A stretch of 64,000 bases of DNA from Pseudomonadota bacterium. Lineage in GTDB: Bacteria > Pseudomonadota > Gammaproteobacteria > Pseudomonadales > Moraxellaceae. This document shows positions 32,819 to 42,534 of this stretch, in pieces; the first letter of the stretch is position 1; every line of letters starts with the position of its first letter. The DNA lies in the NCBI GenBank assembly GCA_021851865.1, contig JAJZBU010000002.1, positions 85,689 through 149,688 on the forward strand, given 5' to 3'. A program made the position numbers and the translations under genes. The notes beneath the pieces were generated by a model, which searched no databases, was not told the origin of the DNA, and saw only the letters and a program-made list of their open reading frames with translations.

Positions 32819-33442
32819 ATGGGACAAGCCGAAATCGAGCGCTGGGAACAGCGCTACAAGACCGAGACCTATGTCTTTGGCAAGACCGCGAATGCTTTTC
32901 TGCAGCGCGCTGCAAGCCATCTGCCGGCGGCCAGTCGGGTGCTCGCCGTCGCCGATGGCGAAGGGCGCAATGGCGTCTGGCTGGCGGCACAAGGGCATCA
33001 GGTCTGTGCTGTCGAGGCTTCGCCTTCGGCCCAGAACAAAGCCCGTCGCCTCGCCGAGGAGCAAGGGGTGCAGCTGGAGCTGATCGAGGCCGATCTGCTC
33101 ACCTGGGAATGGCCACGCGAGGCCTTCGATGCCGTGGTGGCTATTTTCATCCAGTTCGCGACGCCGCCGCAGCGCGCTTATCTATTCGCCGCCATGCAGG
33201 CGGCTTTGCGGCCGGGGGGATATCTGTTGTTGCAGGGGTATGGCCTGGAGCAGCTGCAGCATCGCACGGGAGGCCCGTCACAGCCTGAGCAGCTGTACAC
33301 CCGGGAGCTTCTGCGCGCCGCTTTCGCCGATTTTGAACTGATCGAATTGCGTGAGTACGAAGCCGAGATCGATGAAGGGCCAGGTCATGCTGGCCGATCG
33401 GCGCTGATCGATCTGGTCGCGCGCCGACCTCTGTCGCGGTGA
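32819..33442 (+). CDS. class I SAM-dependent methyltransferase (TehB-like)
   Basis: 207 residues. Motif I is VLAVADGEGRNGVWLA at about 41-56, with an acidic motif II residue in AVEAS at 64-68; GGYLLLQGYG follows as motif post-II/III. The start WEQRYKTETYVFGKTAN is common in methyltransferases annotated as TehB-like or tellurite/thiopurine-type. The substrate is unknown. Its TGA overlaps the GTG start of the downstream kinase gene, so the two are translationally coupled. It is 500 bases from priA, separated by the IS remnant. Confidence 0.85.
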   Translation: MGQAEIERWEQRYKTETYVFGKTANAFLQRAASHLPAASRVLAVADGEGRNGVWLAAQGHQVCAVEASPSAQNKARRLAEEQGVQLELIEADLLTWEWPREAFDAVVAIFIQFATPPQRAYLFAAMQAALRPGGYLLLQGYGLEQLQHRTGGPSQPEQLYTRELLRAAFADFELIELREYEAEIDEGPGHAGRSALIDLVARRPLSR

Positions 33443-34869
33443 GTGAGCTGGCGGCGATGGGAGGAGCGGACTCCCCGGATCTGCAGGTCCAGGGCTATCG
33501 CATCGAGGCTTGGCTCGCCGATGGCGGCATGGCCTCGGTTTTCGCTGCTTGGCAGCTGTCCTTGCAAAGGCGCGTCGCGCTCAAGGTTTTGCGCTCTCTC
33601 GAGGGTGATCTGGCACAACGCTTCCAGCGTGAGGCGAGGCTGCTGGCGACCCTCAGTCATCGCCACGTGTCGACCATCTATGACGTCGGCCGTCTCGACG
33701 ACGGTCGTCCCTTTCTCGCGATGGAGCTCCTGCCCGGCGGCAGTTTGCGCCAGCGGCTGGCGGGGGCGCCCTTGCGTGAGCAGGAGGTCAGGCTGTGGGC
33801 CATCGCCCTGGTCGATGCGCTCGCCGCCGTGCACGCCTGCGGCGTCATTCATCGCGATATCAAGCCGGGTAATATTCTATTTCGCGACGATGGCACGCCC
33901 GTGCTCTGCGATTTCGGCGTCGCGCTCGAGGATGAGCGCGGCGTCGATGTGACGCGTACCGGCGTCATGGTTGGCAGTCCCGCTTACAGCAGCCCGGAGC
34001 AGGCGGCCGGCCGACGTCTCGATGCGCGCAGCGATCAGTACAGCCTTGGGGTCGTGCTGCTCGAGTGCCTGCTCGGTCACAACCCCTTTCGCGGCGACGA
34101 CTATGGCAGCACGCTCATGCGCCAGCTGCAGATGCCGCCGCCGCGTCTGCCGCCGGCCCTGGCGCCCTGGCAGAGCATCATCGATCGTCTTTTGGCGAAA
34201 GAGGCGGAAGAGCGTTATGCCGATCTCTCGACCCTGGCGCAGGCACTACAGCAACTGACGGTGAGCGACACCAGCATCGTCCACGTCGCCTCGCCGGATG
34301 TCGATGAGACCGTCACCCGCCAGTCGCCGCTCGCGGTGAGCCGAAGCGAGCCGCCGGCAGTGTCGACGCCAAGACGGCAGGAACGTCGGCGCTGGCGCTG
34401 GCGTTATGTTGGGCTTTTGCTGGTGCTGGTGTCGATCTGGCCGGCGGTGCAGGAGTATCGTCTGCAACGCTGGCTGCATCGCGCCGACGCCCGCATGGAG
34501 GCGGGACAGTTGTTGCAGCCGGTGCATGATTCGGCCCTGTTCTACTATCGCCGGGTGCTCGCCCTGCGTCCGGGCAATGACCACGCTCTCGCCGCTGTGG
34601 CGCGTATGGCGCGCGGGTATCGCGACGCGGCGCTGCTCGAGGCTTCAAGGCATCGTTGGCGGGCGGCGCAGAATGATCTGCAGCAGGCATTGACGGTGAC
34701 TCCCGACGCCGTCGATCTGCTCGCCTTGCGTGAGCGACTGCTGCAGGAACAGCAGGTTGATCAGGCGAAGCATGGGCGCAGCGCGCCGGTGGCGCAGCAT
34801 TCGGGGCACCACGCCGGCCAACGCGCCAACTGGCCGCCGCACTGGCTGCGCCGCTGGATCGGTGGTTGA
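33439..34869 (+). CDS. membrane-anchored Hanks-type Ser/Thr protein kinase
   Basis: 476 residues from GTG 33439. Kinase domain at about 18-275: glycine loop ADGGMASVF (27-35), ATP-binding K49 in ALKVL, E66, HRDIKPGN (138-145), DFG (158-160) and PAYSSPEQ (181-188), so all catalytic residues are present. A membrane segment lies near 320-340 (YVGLLLVLVSIWPAV). The C-terminal 135 residues have TPR-like helices (FYYRRVLALRPGNDHALAAVARMARGY) and a His/Arg/Trp-rich end. No PASTA domain and no phosphatase gene adjoin it. Targets are unknown; the coupled methyltransferase is a candidate partner. Confidence 0.9.
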   Translation: MSELAAMGGADSPDLQVQGYRIEAWLADGGMASVFAAWQLSLQRRVALKVLRSLEGDLAQRFQREARLLATLSHRHVSTIYDVGRLDDGRPFLAMELLPGGSLRQRLAGAPLREQEVRLWAIALVDALAAVHACGVIHRDIKPGNILFRDDGTPVLCDFGVALEDERGVDVTRTGVMVGSPAYSSPEQAAGRRLDARSDQYSLGVVLLECLLGHNPFRGDDYGSTLMRQLQMPPPRLPPALAPWQSIIDRLLAKEAEERYADLSTLAQALQQLTVSDTSIVHVASPDVDETVTRQSPLAVSRSEPPAVSTPRRQERRRWRWRYVGLLLVLVSIWPAVQEYRLQRWLHRADARMEAGQLLQPVHDSALFYYRRVLALRPGNDHALAAVARMARGYRDAALLEASRHRWRAAQNDLQQALTVTPDAVDLLALRERLLQEQQVDQAKHGRSAPVAQHSGHHAGQRANWPPHWLRRWIGG

Positions 34870-34870
34870 C

Positions 34871-35794
34871 TCAGGTGGCGCCGCTGGCGTCGCCGGCTGC
34901 TGCCGCTGGCGCCTCGATGCTGCGCGCTTGCGAGATGAAGCCTTGCAGATAGGAGCGTGCGGTATCGCTATGACGCCATCCGAGATGAATCTGTTTGGCC
35001 AGTCCAGTCGCGCCCAAACGAACGGCGCAAAGCGGTAGATGGGCGCGATACTCTTCGACCAGCCAACGAGGTAGAGCGGCGACGCCGCGACCGCAGGCGA
35101 CCATTTGCAGCAGGATGTCGGTGGTCTCGATCGTCTGATGACGGCGCGGCGAGACGCCAGCTGGGCGTAGGAAGAGCTGGAAGATGTCGAGGCGCGAGGT
35201 GTCGACGGGATAGCTGATCAGCGTCTGGTCGCTGAGGTCGTCGGGTTCGATCCAGGCGCGTTGCGCATAGGGGTGCGCGCTATCGACCACCAGCACCTGC
35301 TCATAGTCGAAGACCGGCTGGAAGACTAGGCCGGCGCGGGTCACCGGGTCGGGAGTGACCAGCAGGTCGATCTCGTAGTGCAGCAAGGCTTCGACGCCGC
35401 CGAATTGAAAGCGTTGCCGAACATCGATATCGACGTCCGGCCACGCCTTCAGATAGGGATCGACCACTTTCAGCAACCAGCGGTAGCAGGGATGACACTC
35501 CATGCCGATGCGCAGATGACCGCTCAGGCCACGTGCGAGATGCGCCAGCCGGGTCTCGACGTCCTCGAATTGCGGCAGAACCCGCGTCGCCAAATCCATC
35601 AGCTCACGGCCGGCCGCGGTCGGGTGCAGTTGTCGACCTTCGCGCCGCCAGAGATCGGTGCCGATCTGCTCTTCCAGCTTGCGGATGCTGTGTGTGAGCG
35701 CTGACTGGGTCAGGCAGAGGCTGGTCGCAGCGGCGGTGAGGGAGCCTTGCCGCGCGAGTTCGCGCAGGATGGAGAGGTGGTGGCGCTCGATCAT
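34871..35794 (-). CDS. metR: LysR-type regulator MetR
   Basis: 307 residues from ATG 35794. The N-terminal winged helix (ERHHLSILRELARQGSLTAAATSLCLTQSALTHSIRKLEEQ) is specific to MetR among LysR proteins; the rest is the homocysteine-responsive effector domain. MetR activates metE. It is divergent from metE with 96 bases between the starts, the classical arrangement. A MetR-like site overlaps the region just before its start. Confidence 0.95.
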   Translation of the reverse strand: MIERHHLSILRELARQGSLTAAATSLCLTQSALTHSIRKLEEQIGTDLWRREGRQLHPTAAGRELMDLATRVLPQFEDVETRLAHLARGLSGHLRIGMECHPCYRWLLKVVDPYLKAWPDVDIDVRQRFQFGGVEALLHYEIDLLVTPDPVTRAGLVFQPVFDYEQVLVVDSAHPYAQRAWIEPDDLSDQTLISYPVDTSRLDIFQLFLRPAGVSPRRHQTIETTDILLQMVACGRGVAALPRWLVEEYRAHLPLCAVRLGATGLAKQIHLGWRHSDTARSYLQGFISQARSIEAPAAAAGDASGAT

Positions 35795-35797
35795 CGA

Positions 35798-35810
35798 TGA
35801 ATTTTTCTCA
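35798..35810. promoter_or_regulatory. candidate MetR binding site
   Basis: TGAATTTTTCTCA differs by one base from the MetR consensus TGAA-N5-TTCA. It lies just upstream of metR in the divergent metR/metE region. No cobalamin riboswitch or MetJ-type box was seen. Confidence 0.45.
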
Positions 35811-35890
35811 TTGAATGCTGATTTAATACCATTTTTAATCATGATCTCGCAAGGCTAGCATGGCGGTCATCTTTAATTCTGGGGTTGGCC

Positions 35891-38182
35891 ATGGTTTCTA
35901 TCCATCATCTGGGTTTTCCACGTATCGGCGCGCAGCGTGAACTGAAGTTTGCGCTCGAGTCTTACTGGCGCGGTGAGTCGGAGCGTGCGCAGTTGCTCGC
36001 TGTAGGCGCGCGTCTACGGCAGCAGAACTGGCAGCGTCAGGCCGATCTCGATCTGCAGAGCGTCGGCGATTTTTCTTTTTACGATCAGGTGCTCGACGCC
36101 AGTCTCTTGTGGGGCGTGCTACCGGCACGCGCGCGGCGCCCGGGGGCGCATCTCCTCGATGATTACTTCCGTGCCGCGCGTGGCCGCTCTGCCGACCTCG
36201 CCGAGGGTGTCGCTGCCGGGCAGATGACCAAGTGGTTCGATACCAATTATCACTACATCGTGCCCGAGTTCTCCGCCGACAGCGAGTTTCATCTGCAGCC
36301 CGATCTCTACCTGGCGCAGGTGCGTGAGGCGCAGCAACAGGGACATCGGGTCAAGGCGGTGCTGATCGGTCCGGTCACCTATCTCTATCTGGGACGAGGT
36401 GGCGACGCCGCCGCGCGTGCCGCCCTTCTGCCGCGGCTGTTGCCGCTCTACCAGGACTTGTTGCGTCAGCTGCAGGAACTGGGAGTCGCCTGGGTGCAGA
36501 TGGATGAGCCGGCGCTGGTCACCGATCTCGAAGACTGCTGGTGGCGCGCTTATGATCAGGCCTATAGTGTGTTGCCGGCGGCGGGGCCACAGATGCTGCT
36601 GAGCACCTATTTCGGCGGTGTCGGTGAGCATTATCAACGCATCTGCCGCTGGCCGCTGCACGGTTTGCACATCGATGCCGTGCGCGCCCCCGAGCAGGTC
36701 GCGCTGTGGGCCGCGGTCTGGCCGAAAGATCGCGTCCTCTCCCTCGGCGTCATCGATGGGCGCAATATTTGGCGCAGCGATCTATCGGCTCTCCTCGATC
36801 GCCTCGAGCCCATTCACGCCGAGCGTGGCGAGCGCCTGTGGCTGGCGCCATCGTGTTCCTTGCTGCACGTGCCGGTGGATCTGCGCTCGGAAAGCGGCCT
36901 CGATCCTGAGCTCAAGTCCTGGTGCGCCTTCGCTCAGGAAAAGCTGGAAGAGCTGCAGATTCTGGCGCAGGCCTTGCGCAGCGGCCGTGCGGCGGTGGCG
37001 GCGCAGCTGGCGGCCGCCGATCAGGCGCTGGCGGCGCGTCGTTCTTCACCGCGTGTGCATGACGCCAGCGTCGCTGCCGCTTTGCGCGAGATGGCGACCT
37101 TACGCCAGCAACGCCACTCGCCCTTCGCGGCGCGTAGTCAGTTGCAGCAAGCGCGCTGGCCGCGTCCGCTCTATCCGACGACGACCATCGGTTCCTTTCC
37201 GCAAACCGAGGAGATCCGTGCGGTGCGCAGCCTACATCGGCGCGGCGAGATCGACACGGCCGAGTACACCCGGCAGATGCAGGCGCAGATCGCGCATTGT
37301 GTCGCTGAACAGGAAAAGTTAGGCCTCGATATTCTGGTTCACGGTGAGGCTGAGCGCAATGACATGGTGGAGTATTTCGCCGAGTTCTTGCAGGGCTTCG
37401 CCTTCTCGTCACACGCCTGGGTGCAATCCTATGGGTCGCGCTGTGTCAAACCGCCCATCCTCTTTGGTGATGTGCGGCGGCCGGCGCCGATGACGGTGGC
37501 CTGGGCCCAGTACGCGCAGTCCCTGACCGACAAACCGATGAAGGGGATGCTGACTGGGCCGGTCACTCTGCTCAACTGGTCGTTCGTCCGCGATGATCAG
37601 CCGCGCGCTACGACCTGCCTGCAATTGGCGCTGGCAGTGAGGGCGGAGGTGCTCGATCTTGAAGCGGCGGGACTGCCCATCATCCAGATCGATGAGGCGG
37701 CTCTGCGTGAAGGGCTACCTTTGCGACGCAAGGATTGGCCGGCGTATCTCGACAACGCTGTCGCTGCCTTTGCGCTGGCGGCGCATGGCGTCGATGATGC
37801 GACGCAGATCCACACGCACATGTGCTATTCCGAGTTCGGCGACATCATGGAGAGCATCATCGCCATGGATGCCGATGTCATCACCATCGAGACCGCGCGT
37901 TCGGCGATGCAGTTGCTCGACGCTTTTGACACCCTGCACTACCCGAACGATATCGGTCCCGGCGTCTATGACATCCACGCACCCAATCTGCCGAGCGATG
38001 AGCAGATCGAGGAGCTTTTGCGTGCCGCCGGACGCCGCATCCCTGCCGACCGCCTTTGGGTCAATCCCGATTGCGGCTTGAAGACGCGACGCTGGCCGGA
38101 GGTGCTGCCGGCACTGGCGACCCTGGTGCGGGTGGCGCGGCGCTTGCGTCAGGAGGCCGTGGCTCAGCCGGCGTTGGTATAG
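35891..38182 (+). CDS. metE: cobalamin-independent methionine synthase
   Basis: 763 residues (E. coli 753). Starts [25 protein letters not shown]; the C-terminal domain holds the zinc ligands in HMCYSEF and NPDCGLKTR, plus FPQTEEIR and [10 protein letters not shown] motifs. It transfers the methyl group of 5-methyltetrahydropteroyltri-glutamate to homocysteine. ATG 35891 is preferred over a TTG six bases earlier. The 3' end overlaps the DUF1993 gene by 19 bases. Confidence 0.97.
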   Translation: MVSIHHLGFPRIGAQRELKFALESYWRGESERAQLLAVGARLRQQNWQRQADLDLQSVGDFSFYDQVLDASLLWGVLPARARRPGAHLLDDYFRAARGRSADLAEGVAAGQMTKWFDTNYHYIVPEFSADSEFHLQPDLYLAQVREAQQQGHRVKAVLIGPVTYLYLGRGGDAAARAALLPRLLPLYQDLLRQLQELGVAWVQMDEPALVTDLEDCWWRAYDQAYSVLPAAGPQMLLSTYFGGVGEHYQRICRWPLHGLHIDAVRAPEQVALWAAVWPKDRVLSLGVIDGRNIWRSDLSALLDRLEPIHAERGERLWLAPSCSLLHVPVDLRSESGLDPELKSWCAFAQEKLEELQILAQALRSGRAAVAAQLAAADQALAARRSSPRVHDASVAAALREMATLRQQRHSPFAARSQLQQARWPRPLYPTTTIGSFPQTEEIRAVRSLHRRGEIDTAEYTRQMQAQIAHCVAEQEKLGLDILVHGEAERNDMVEYFAEFLQGFAFSSHAWVQSYGSRCVKPPILFGDVRRPAPMTVAWAQYAQSLTDKPMKGMLTGPVTLLNWSFVRDDQPRATTCLQLALAVRAEVLDLEAAGLPIIQIDEAALREGLPLRRKDWPAYLDNAVAAFALAAHGVDDATQIHTHMCYSEFGDIMESIIAMDADVITIETARSAMQLLDAFDTLHYPNDIGPGVYDIHAPNLPSDEQIEELLRAAGRRIPADRLWVNPDCGLKTRRWPEVLPALATLVRVARRLRQEAVAQPALV

Positions 38183-38691
38183 CCTTCGCGCGGGCCGAGA
38201 AACTGGGCCTTGCCGAGCTCGAGGCCCTGATGACGCAAGATGGCGTAGGCGGTGGTTACATGGAACATGAAGTTGGGGATGACCCAGTAGTGCAGATAAT
38301 GTAATCCACCGAAGTCGAGCGTGGCCCAGGGGTAGACGAGCTGGATGGCGCGATCTTCGGCGCCGATGAAGGCCTCGCGGTTGAAGCCGTCGAGAAAATC
38401 GCGGGTGCGCGCCAGGCGCGCGATGAGCTCGGCGGTCGTCTTCTCTTCATCCGGATAGCGCGGCAGCTCAGTCCCGGAGAGATGCGCCATCGCCGCCTTG
38501 GCGTGATCACTGGCGATCTGGACCTGCCGGCGCAGCTCGAACATGTCCGGCGCCAGACGCGCCGAGAGCAAGGACTCGACGCTGCGATCATGCGCTTGCG
38601 CGTAGGTCTCGGCGGCTTTCAGCCATTGCTCGAGATTGTGCAGTTCCTGGCTGAGCAGGGGATAGAGGACGTCGTAAACATTGAGGCTCAT
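38164..38691 (-). CDS. DUF1993 family protein
   Basis: 175 residues, with [13 protein letters not shown] near the N terminus and the typical end [38 protein letters not shown]1993 proteins are DinB-like four-helix proteins of unknown function. Its ATG overlaps the last codon of the broken AraC-type gene (ATGA), showing they once formed a coupled pair. Its 3' end is convergent with metE and overlaps it. Confidence 0.88.
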   Translation of the reverse strand: MSLNVYDVLYPLLSQELHNLEQWLKAAETYAQAHDRSVESLLSARLAPDMFELRRQVQIASDHAKAAMAHLSGTELPRYPDEEKTTAELIARLARTRDFLDGFNREAFIGAEDRAIQLVYPWATLDFGGLHYLHYWVIPNFMFHVTTAYAILRHQGLELGKAQFLGPREGYTNAG

Positions 38692-39152
38692 GGGGCATCT
38701 CCCGGGGTGACTTGTCGGCGGAACCGTGCCGGCGTGGTCTGATGATGGCGCACGAAGGCATGGATAAAAGACGAGGCTCAGCATAGCCGAGTTCGAGAGC
38801 GATGTGTTCAATACTGGCGCTATGCGGGCTGAGCAGCTGTCGTGCCCGGTGCATGCGTTCTTCCTCGAAGATGCCGCGATAGCTGCAGGAGGCGCGCGCC
38901 AAGTGTGCGCGCAAGGTGCACTCCTGGACGGCAAAGGCGCGAGCAGTCTCGGTCGCCGAGGGGAACTTGCCGCGCAACAGATGAACTACTCCAATCGAGT
39001 CGCCGCAAGGTCATTTGCTGGCTGGAGCAATTCACTTCAGCCCACTCGGGCAGATCACGCCGGATTTCAGTGAGCGAAGCGCGCAGATCTTCACCGAGGC
39101 TGGTCAGGCGACGGAGCATGTCGTTCAAGCCAAGGATCGACCTGCTGGCCAT
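38688..39152 (-). pseudogene. AraC-type regulator, broken by two frameshifts
   Basis: The two HTH units are recognisable: KFPSATETARAFAVQECTLR, then SIEHIALELGYAEPRL in one frame, continuing after a lost base in a run of four T (minus strand, 38766-38769) as FIHAFVRHHQTTPARFRRQ in another, which ends at a TGA overlapping the DUF1993 start. Near 39000 the frame shifts again; upstream, an open stretch to about 39152 (SILGLNDMLRRLTSLGEDL) has no recognised domain. The N-terminal sensor domain is missing. Either a decaying gene or sequencing errors could explain the shifts. Confidence 0.7.
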
Positions 39153-39254
39153 GAATTTGCCGAAAAGACCAATGATGCCGGCCGGCTTATCATGGTCGCC
39201 ATCAGCGTGCAGCCTTAGACTGGTGATATCGGGACAGAATCAGGAGCGGTGACG

Positions 39255-40802
39255 ATGAAGGTGTCGACGGCAGCAACGCAAGACGAGCTGCGCACGCAGG
39301 TAGCGATCATCGGCGCAGGGTTTGGCGGCCTCTGCATGGCGATCAAGTTGCGCGAGGCGGGGCAGGATGATTTCGTCATTCTTGAGAAGGGCGCCGACGT
39401 CGGCGGCACCTGGCGCGACAACTCCTATCCTGGCGCGGCCTGCGACGTGCAGTCGCACATGTACTCCTACTCGTTCAATGGCAATCCAAACTGGTCCAAA
39501 CGCTATTCCTCCTGGCGCGAGATCCAGGAGTATATTCTGGCGACGACCGAGAAATACGCCCTGCGTCCGTTCATCCGGTTTCAGACCAGCCTGATCGGTG
39601 CGCGTTATGACGCCGCCACGGCGCTTTGGCATTTGCAGACGGATCGCGGCCTGCAGGTCGTGTGTCGGCACTTCGTTCTGGCCAGTGGTCCTCTGCACGT
39701 GCCGCAGATTCCAAAAATTCCTGGTCTTGCGCGCTTCAAGGGGCGCGTCTTTCACTCGGCGCAGTGGGATCATGACTACGATCTGAATGACAAAAATGTG
39801 GTCTCGATCGGGACCGGTGGTTCGGCCATCCAGTTTGCCCCCGAGATCGCGCCGCGTGTGCGCCGCCTGCACATTTTCCAGCGCACGCCGGCCTGGGTCA
39901 TTCCGCGGGATGAGCGCGCCTATGCCCAGATCGAGAAGCAGGCGTTCGCGCGTTTGCCGTTTTTGCGCAAACTGCACCGGGCGCGCCTGTACTGGAGCAA
40001 TGAGTCGCGCGTCTGGCCCATCTTTCACCCCTCGCTGGCGCGTGTCGGTGGCGAGGCCCTGAAATGGTGGATACGCTGGAGTGTCAAGGATCCGCAAGTC
40101 GCCGCCGCCTTGATCCCCGACTACACCTTGGGCTGCAAGCGCGTCCTGATATCGAACAAATGGTATCCGATGTTCAATCGCGACAATGTCGAGCTGGTGA
40201 CGGCAGGCATTCGGGAGATCAAGGAACACAGCATCGTCACCGACGATGGCCAGGAGCGCGCCGCGGACTGCATCATTCTGGCGACGGGCTTCGTCGTCGA
40301 CCCGCGCATCTATATGCAGGGCATGAGCTGCCACGGGCTGCCCGGGCATGACTTGCTGCGGGACTGGCAGGATCAGGTCGAAGCTTATTATGGCGTTTCA
40401 GTCGCCGGTTATCCGAACATGTTTCAGCTCGTCGGTCCGAACAGCGCCCTTGGGCACAACTCGATCATCTTTATGATCGAGTGTCAGGTGCACTACATCT
40501 TGAACTGCATGAAGCTGCTCGAACAGTCGGGCGCCGACAGCATCGATGTGCAGCCGCAGGCGCAGGCGGCTTTCAACGAGGAGGTGCAGAAGGCTCTGCG
40601 CGGCACGGTCTGGAGCTCTGGCTGTGTCAGTTGGTACACCGACAGTCAGGGTAAGAACTATACCATTTGGCCTTGGTCCACCTGGCGCTACTGGTTGCGC
40701 ACGCGCGAGCTCAACCGTGCCGATTTCATCCTGGCCAAGGCGACGGGTGAGCCGCCGCTGGTGAAGAAGAGTCGTGCGCGGAAAAAGACGCTGCCGGCTT
40801 GA
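39255..40802 (+). CDS. flavin-dependent monooxygenase, Baeyer-Villiger type
   Basis: 515 residues. FAD-binding GAGFGG at 20-25, the Baeyer-Villiger fingerprint FKGRVFHSAQWD at about 160-171, and an NADPH-binding SIGTGGSAIQ near 190 are all present. These enzymes insert oxygen into ketones or oxidise heteroatoms at the expense of NADPH and O2. The substrate is not predictable. ATG 39255 has AGGAG 8 bases upstream; a GTG at 39249 is too close to it. It is divergent from the broken AraC gene, its possible former regulator. Confidence 0.93.
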   Translation: MKVSTAATQDELRTQVAIIGAGFGGLCMAIKLREAGQDDFVILEKGADVGGTWRDNSYPGAACDVQSHMYSYSFNGNPNWSKRYSSWREIQEYILATTEKYALRPFIRFQTSLIGARYDAATALWHLQTDRGLQVVCRHFVLASGPLHVPQIPKIPGLARFKGRVFHSAQWDHDYDLNDKNVVSIGTGGSAIQFAPEIAPRVRRLHIFQRTPAWVIPRDERAYAQIEKQAFARLPFLRKLHRARLYWSNESRVWPIFHPSLARVGGEALKWWIRWSVKDPQVAAALIPDYTLGCKRVLISNKWYPMFNRDNVELVTAGIREIKEHSIVTDDGQERAADCIILATGFVVDPRIYMQGMSCHGLPGHDLLRDWQDQVEAYYGVSVAGYPNMFQLVGPNSALGHNSIIFMIECQVHYILNCMKLLEQSGADSIDVQPQAQAAFNEEVQKALRGTVWSSGCVSWYTDSQGKNYTIWPWSTWRYWLRTRELNRADFILAKATGEPPLVKKSRARKKTLPA

Positions 40803-40820
40803 CGATGCAGCGTGCTGGCT

Positions 40821-41249
40821 TCAGTCGCGCACCTGCAGTTGGGTGATGTGGCCATCGTCGTCGTGATGCACGACGACGATCTGCGCCTGACGGGCAGCGG
40901 CGATGTCCTGTTCAGCGAGATGAAAGTAGCGCGCGTACTCGCTGAGAATTTCGACGCCATGGTGATAGGTGCGCACCCGTCCCGGCAAAAAGGTCCACAG
41001 CAGCAGGGTCGAGGCGGTGCCGACGAGGGCGAAGAAAGCGTGGGACAGGGAGACGGGTGACATGTTCTGCATCATGTGCAGCATGGGGCGCAGGTGTTGC
41101 CCCTGCTCGATGATGCCGTGCATCTGTTCCCAGATCGGGCCCCAAAGGAGGAGCCAGACGATCCACAGCGCCGCCGTCGCCGTCCAGGTGAGGCAACGGC
41201 GGGCCCAGCTCATCTGCTGGCTGACGTTGATGATCAGCGGTTGTCTCAT
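40821..41249 (-). CDS. pgaD: poly-beta-1,6-N-acetylglucosamine biosynthesis protein PgaD
   Basis: 142 residues with two membrane segments (ATAALWIVWLLLWGPIW and ALVGTASTLLLWTFLP) and a short cytoplasmic tail. Size, topology and position after pgaC identify it. In E. coli PgaD and PgaC jointly bind cyclic-di-GMP to switch on polymer synthesis. It overlaps pgaC by ATGA. Confidence 0.88.
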   Translation of the reverse strand: MRQPLIINVSQQMSWARRCLTWTATAALWIVWLLLWGPIWEQMHGIIEQGQHLRPMLHMMQNMSPVSLSHAFFALVGTASTLLLWTFLPGRVRTYHHGVEILSEYARYFHLAEQDIAAARQAQIVVVHHDDDGHITQLQVRD

Positions 41250-42526
41250 GAGTTGTCTCCCTGGCGAAGGCCGCGGTCGGGACTGACCCAGCGCGCCCGG
41301 CGCCCCGATCCCCAGCGCAAGGCTTTGGGGAAAGCGACGATGGTGGCGCAGGTGTTGATCAACCAGAAGACGAGGGGATACCACACCATCCAGTAGTAGT
41401 TGCGCCCCAGCCCCTTGTCATAGCGGCTGTCCATCCATTTGGCCATGGCGAATTGCGCCAGACAGGTCGCCGCCAGCAAGACGCCGCCTTCGTTGGGGAT
41501 CAAAGGCGAGCTCAGGTGCGGAAAGATATCGTCGGGTAGCGCCAGGTCACAGAGCCAAATCAGCGTGATGACGAGCAGGCCATAGGACCAGACCAGGCTG
41601 AGCAGCAGTTCGAGGAGCAGAGGCCACATGTGATTTTGATTGGGCAGCAGGAGTGCGCGCGCGTTTTTCAGCAGCACTTGCGCTCCGCCCGTCGCCCAGC
41701 GCAGGCGCTGGTTCCACAAGCCGCGCAAGGTCTCCGGCATGAGAATCCAGACCAGGGCATTGGTTTCAAAGCGCACGTCCCAGCCGGCGCGTTGCAGTTT
41801 CCAGGTGATGTCGATGTCTTCGGTGAGGACATCGTCGCTCCAGTAGCCCACTTGGTGGATGGCGGATTTGCGAAAGGCGGTGATGACGCCCGAGACGGTG
41901 AACAGACGGCCAAAGCTGCGCTGTGCGCGCTTGATCATGCCGACGATGGAGGAGAATTCACCGACCTGGACGCGCCCCAGCAGGGTCGAACGATTGCGGA
42001 TGCGGGGGTTGCCGGTGACCGCCGCCACTTCCGGATTGCTGACGAAGTGGCGCACCATCCAGTGTGCCGCCTGTGGATCGAGGAGAGCGTCACCATCGAT
42101 GCAGATGAGGATCTCGTGACGGGCGAGCAGGCTGCCCGCCTGCAAGGCCATGGCCTTGCCCTGGTTGCGCGCCAGATGCACGACGCGCAGGCGTGGGTGT
42201 GCCGCCGCCAAGCTGTCGAGCAGCGCCCCGGTACGGTCGCGGCTACCGTCGTTGATGGCGATGACTTCGAACTCGGGGTAATCGAGGCGCAGCGCCTGGG
42301 TCAGGGTCTCCTCGGCGTTGTCCTCTTCGTTATAGCAAGGGATGAGCACGCTGACGGCCGGCGGTGTATGCAGGTGCGGTGGTTCGGTGTAGGCGGGGTC
42401 ATGGCGCTCGATGCGCCAGTAAAACAGCAGAGCTCCGATCATCCATAGATAAGACATGAACAAGGGATAGTAAAAGGTGAACCCCAGGAGGGTATGCCAG
42501 ATACTATGGATGACGATGCTCAACAT
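41246..42526 (-). CDS. pgaC: poly-beta-1,6-N-acetyl-D-glucosamine synthase PgaC
   Basis: 426 residues, glycosyltransferase family 2 processive synthase. N-terminal membrane helices lead to the catalytic domain with NDGSRDR, IDGDALLDP, TEDIDITWKLQRAGW and QRLRWATGG, the D, DxD, ED and QxxRW motifs, then further membrane segments. It polymerises UDP-GlcNAc into the biofilm polymer. It starts 8 bases after pgaB. Confidence 0.95.
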   Translation of the reverse strand: MLSIVIHSIWHTLLGFTFYYPLFMSYLWMIGALLFYWRIERHDPAYTEPPHLHTPPAVSVLIPCYNEEDNAEETLTQALRLDYPEFEVIAINDGSRDRTGALLDSLAAAHPRLRVVHLARNQGKAMALQAGSLLARHEILICIDGDALLDPQAAHWMVRHFVSNPEVAAVTGNPRIRNRSTLLGRVQVGEFSSIVGMIKRAQRSFGRLFTVSGVITAFRKSAIHQVGYWSDDVLTEDIDITWKLQRAGWDVRFETNALVWILMPETLRGLWNQRLRWATGGAQVLLKNARALLLPNQNHMWPLLLELLLSLVWSYGLLVITLIWLCDLALPDDIFPHLSSPLIPNEGGVLLAATCLAQFAMAKWMDSRYDKGLGRNYYWMVWYPLVFWLINTCATIVAFPKALRWGSGRRARWVSPDRGLRQGDNS

Positions 42527-42534
42527 GGCTCACC

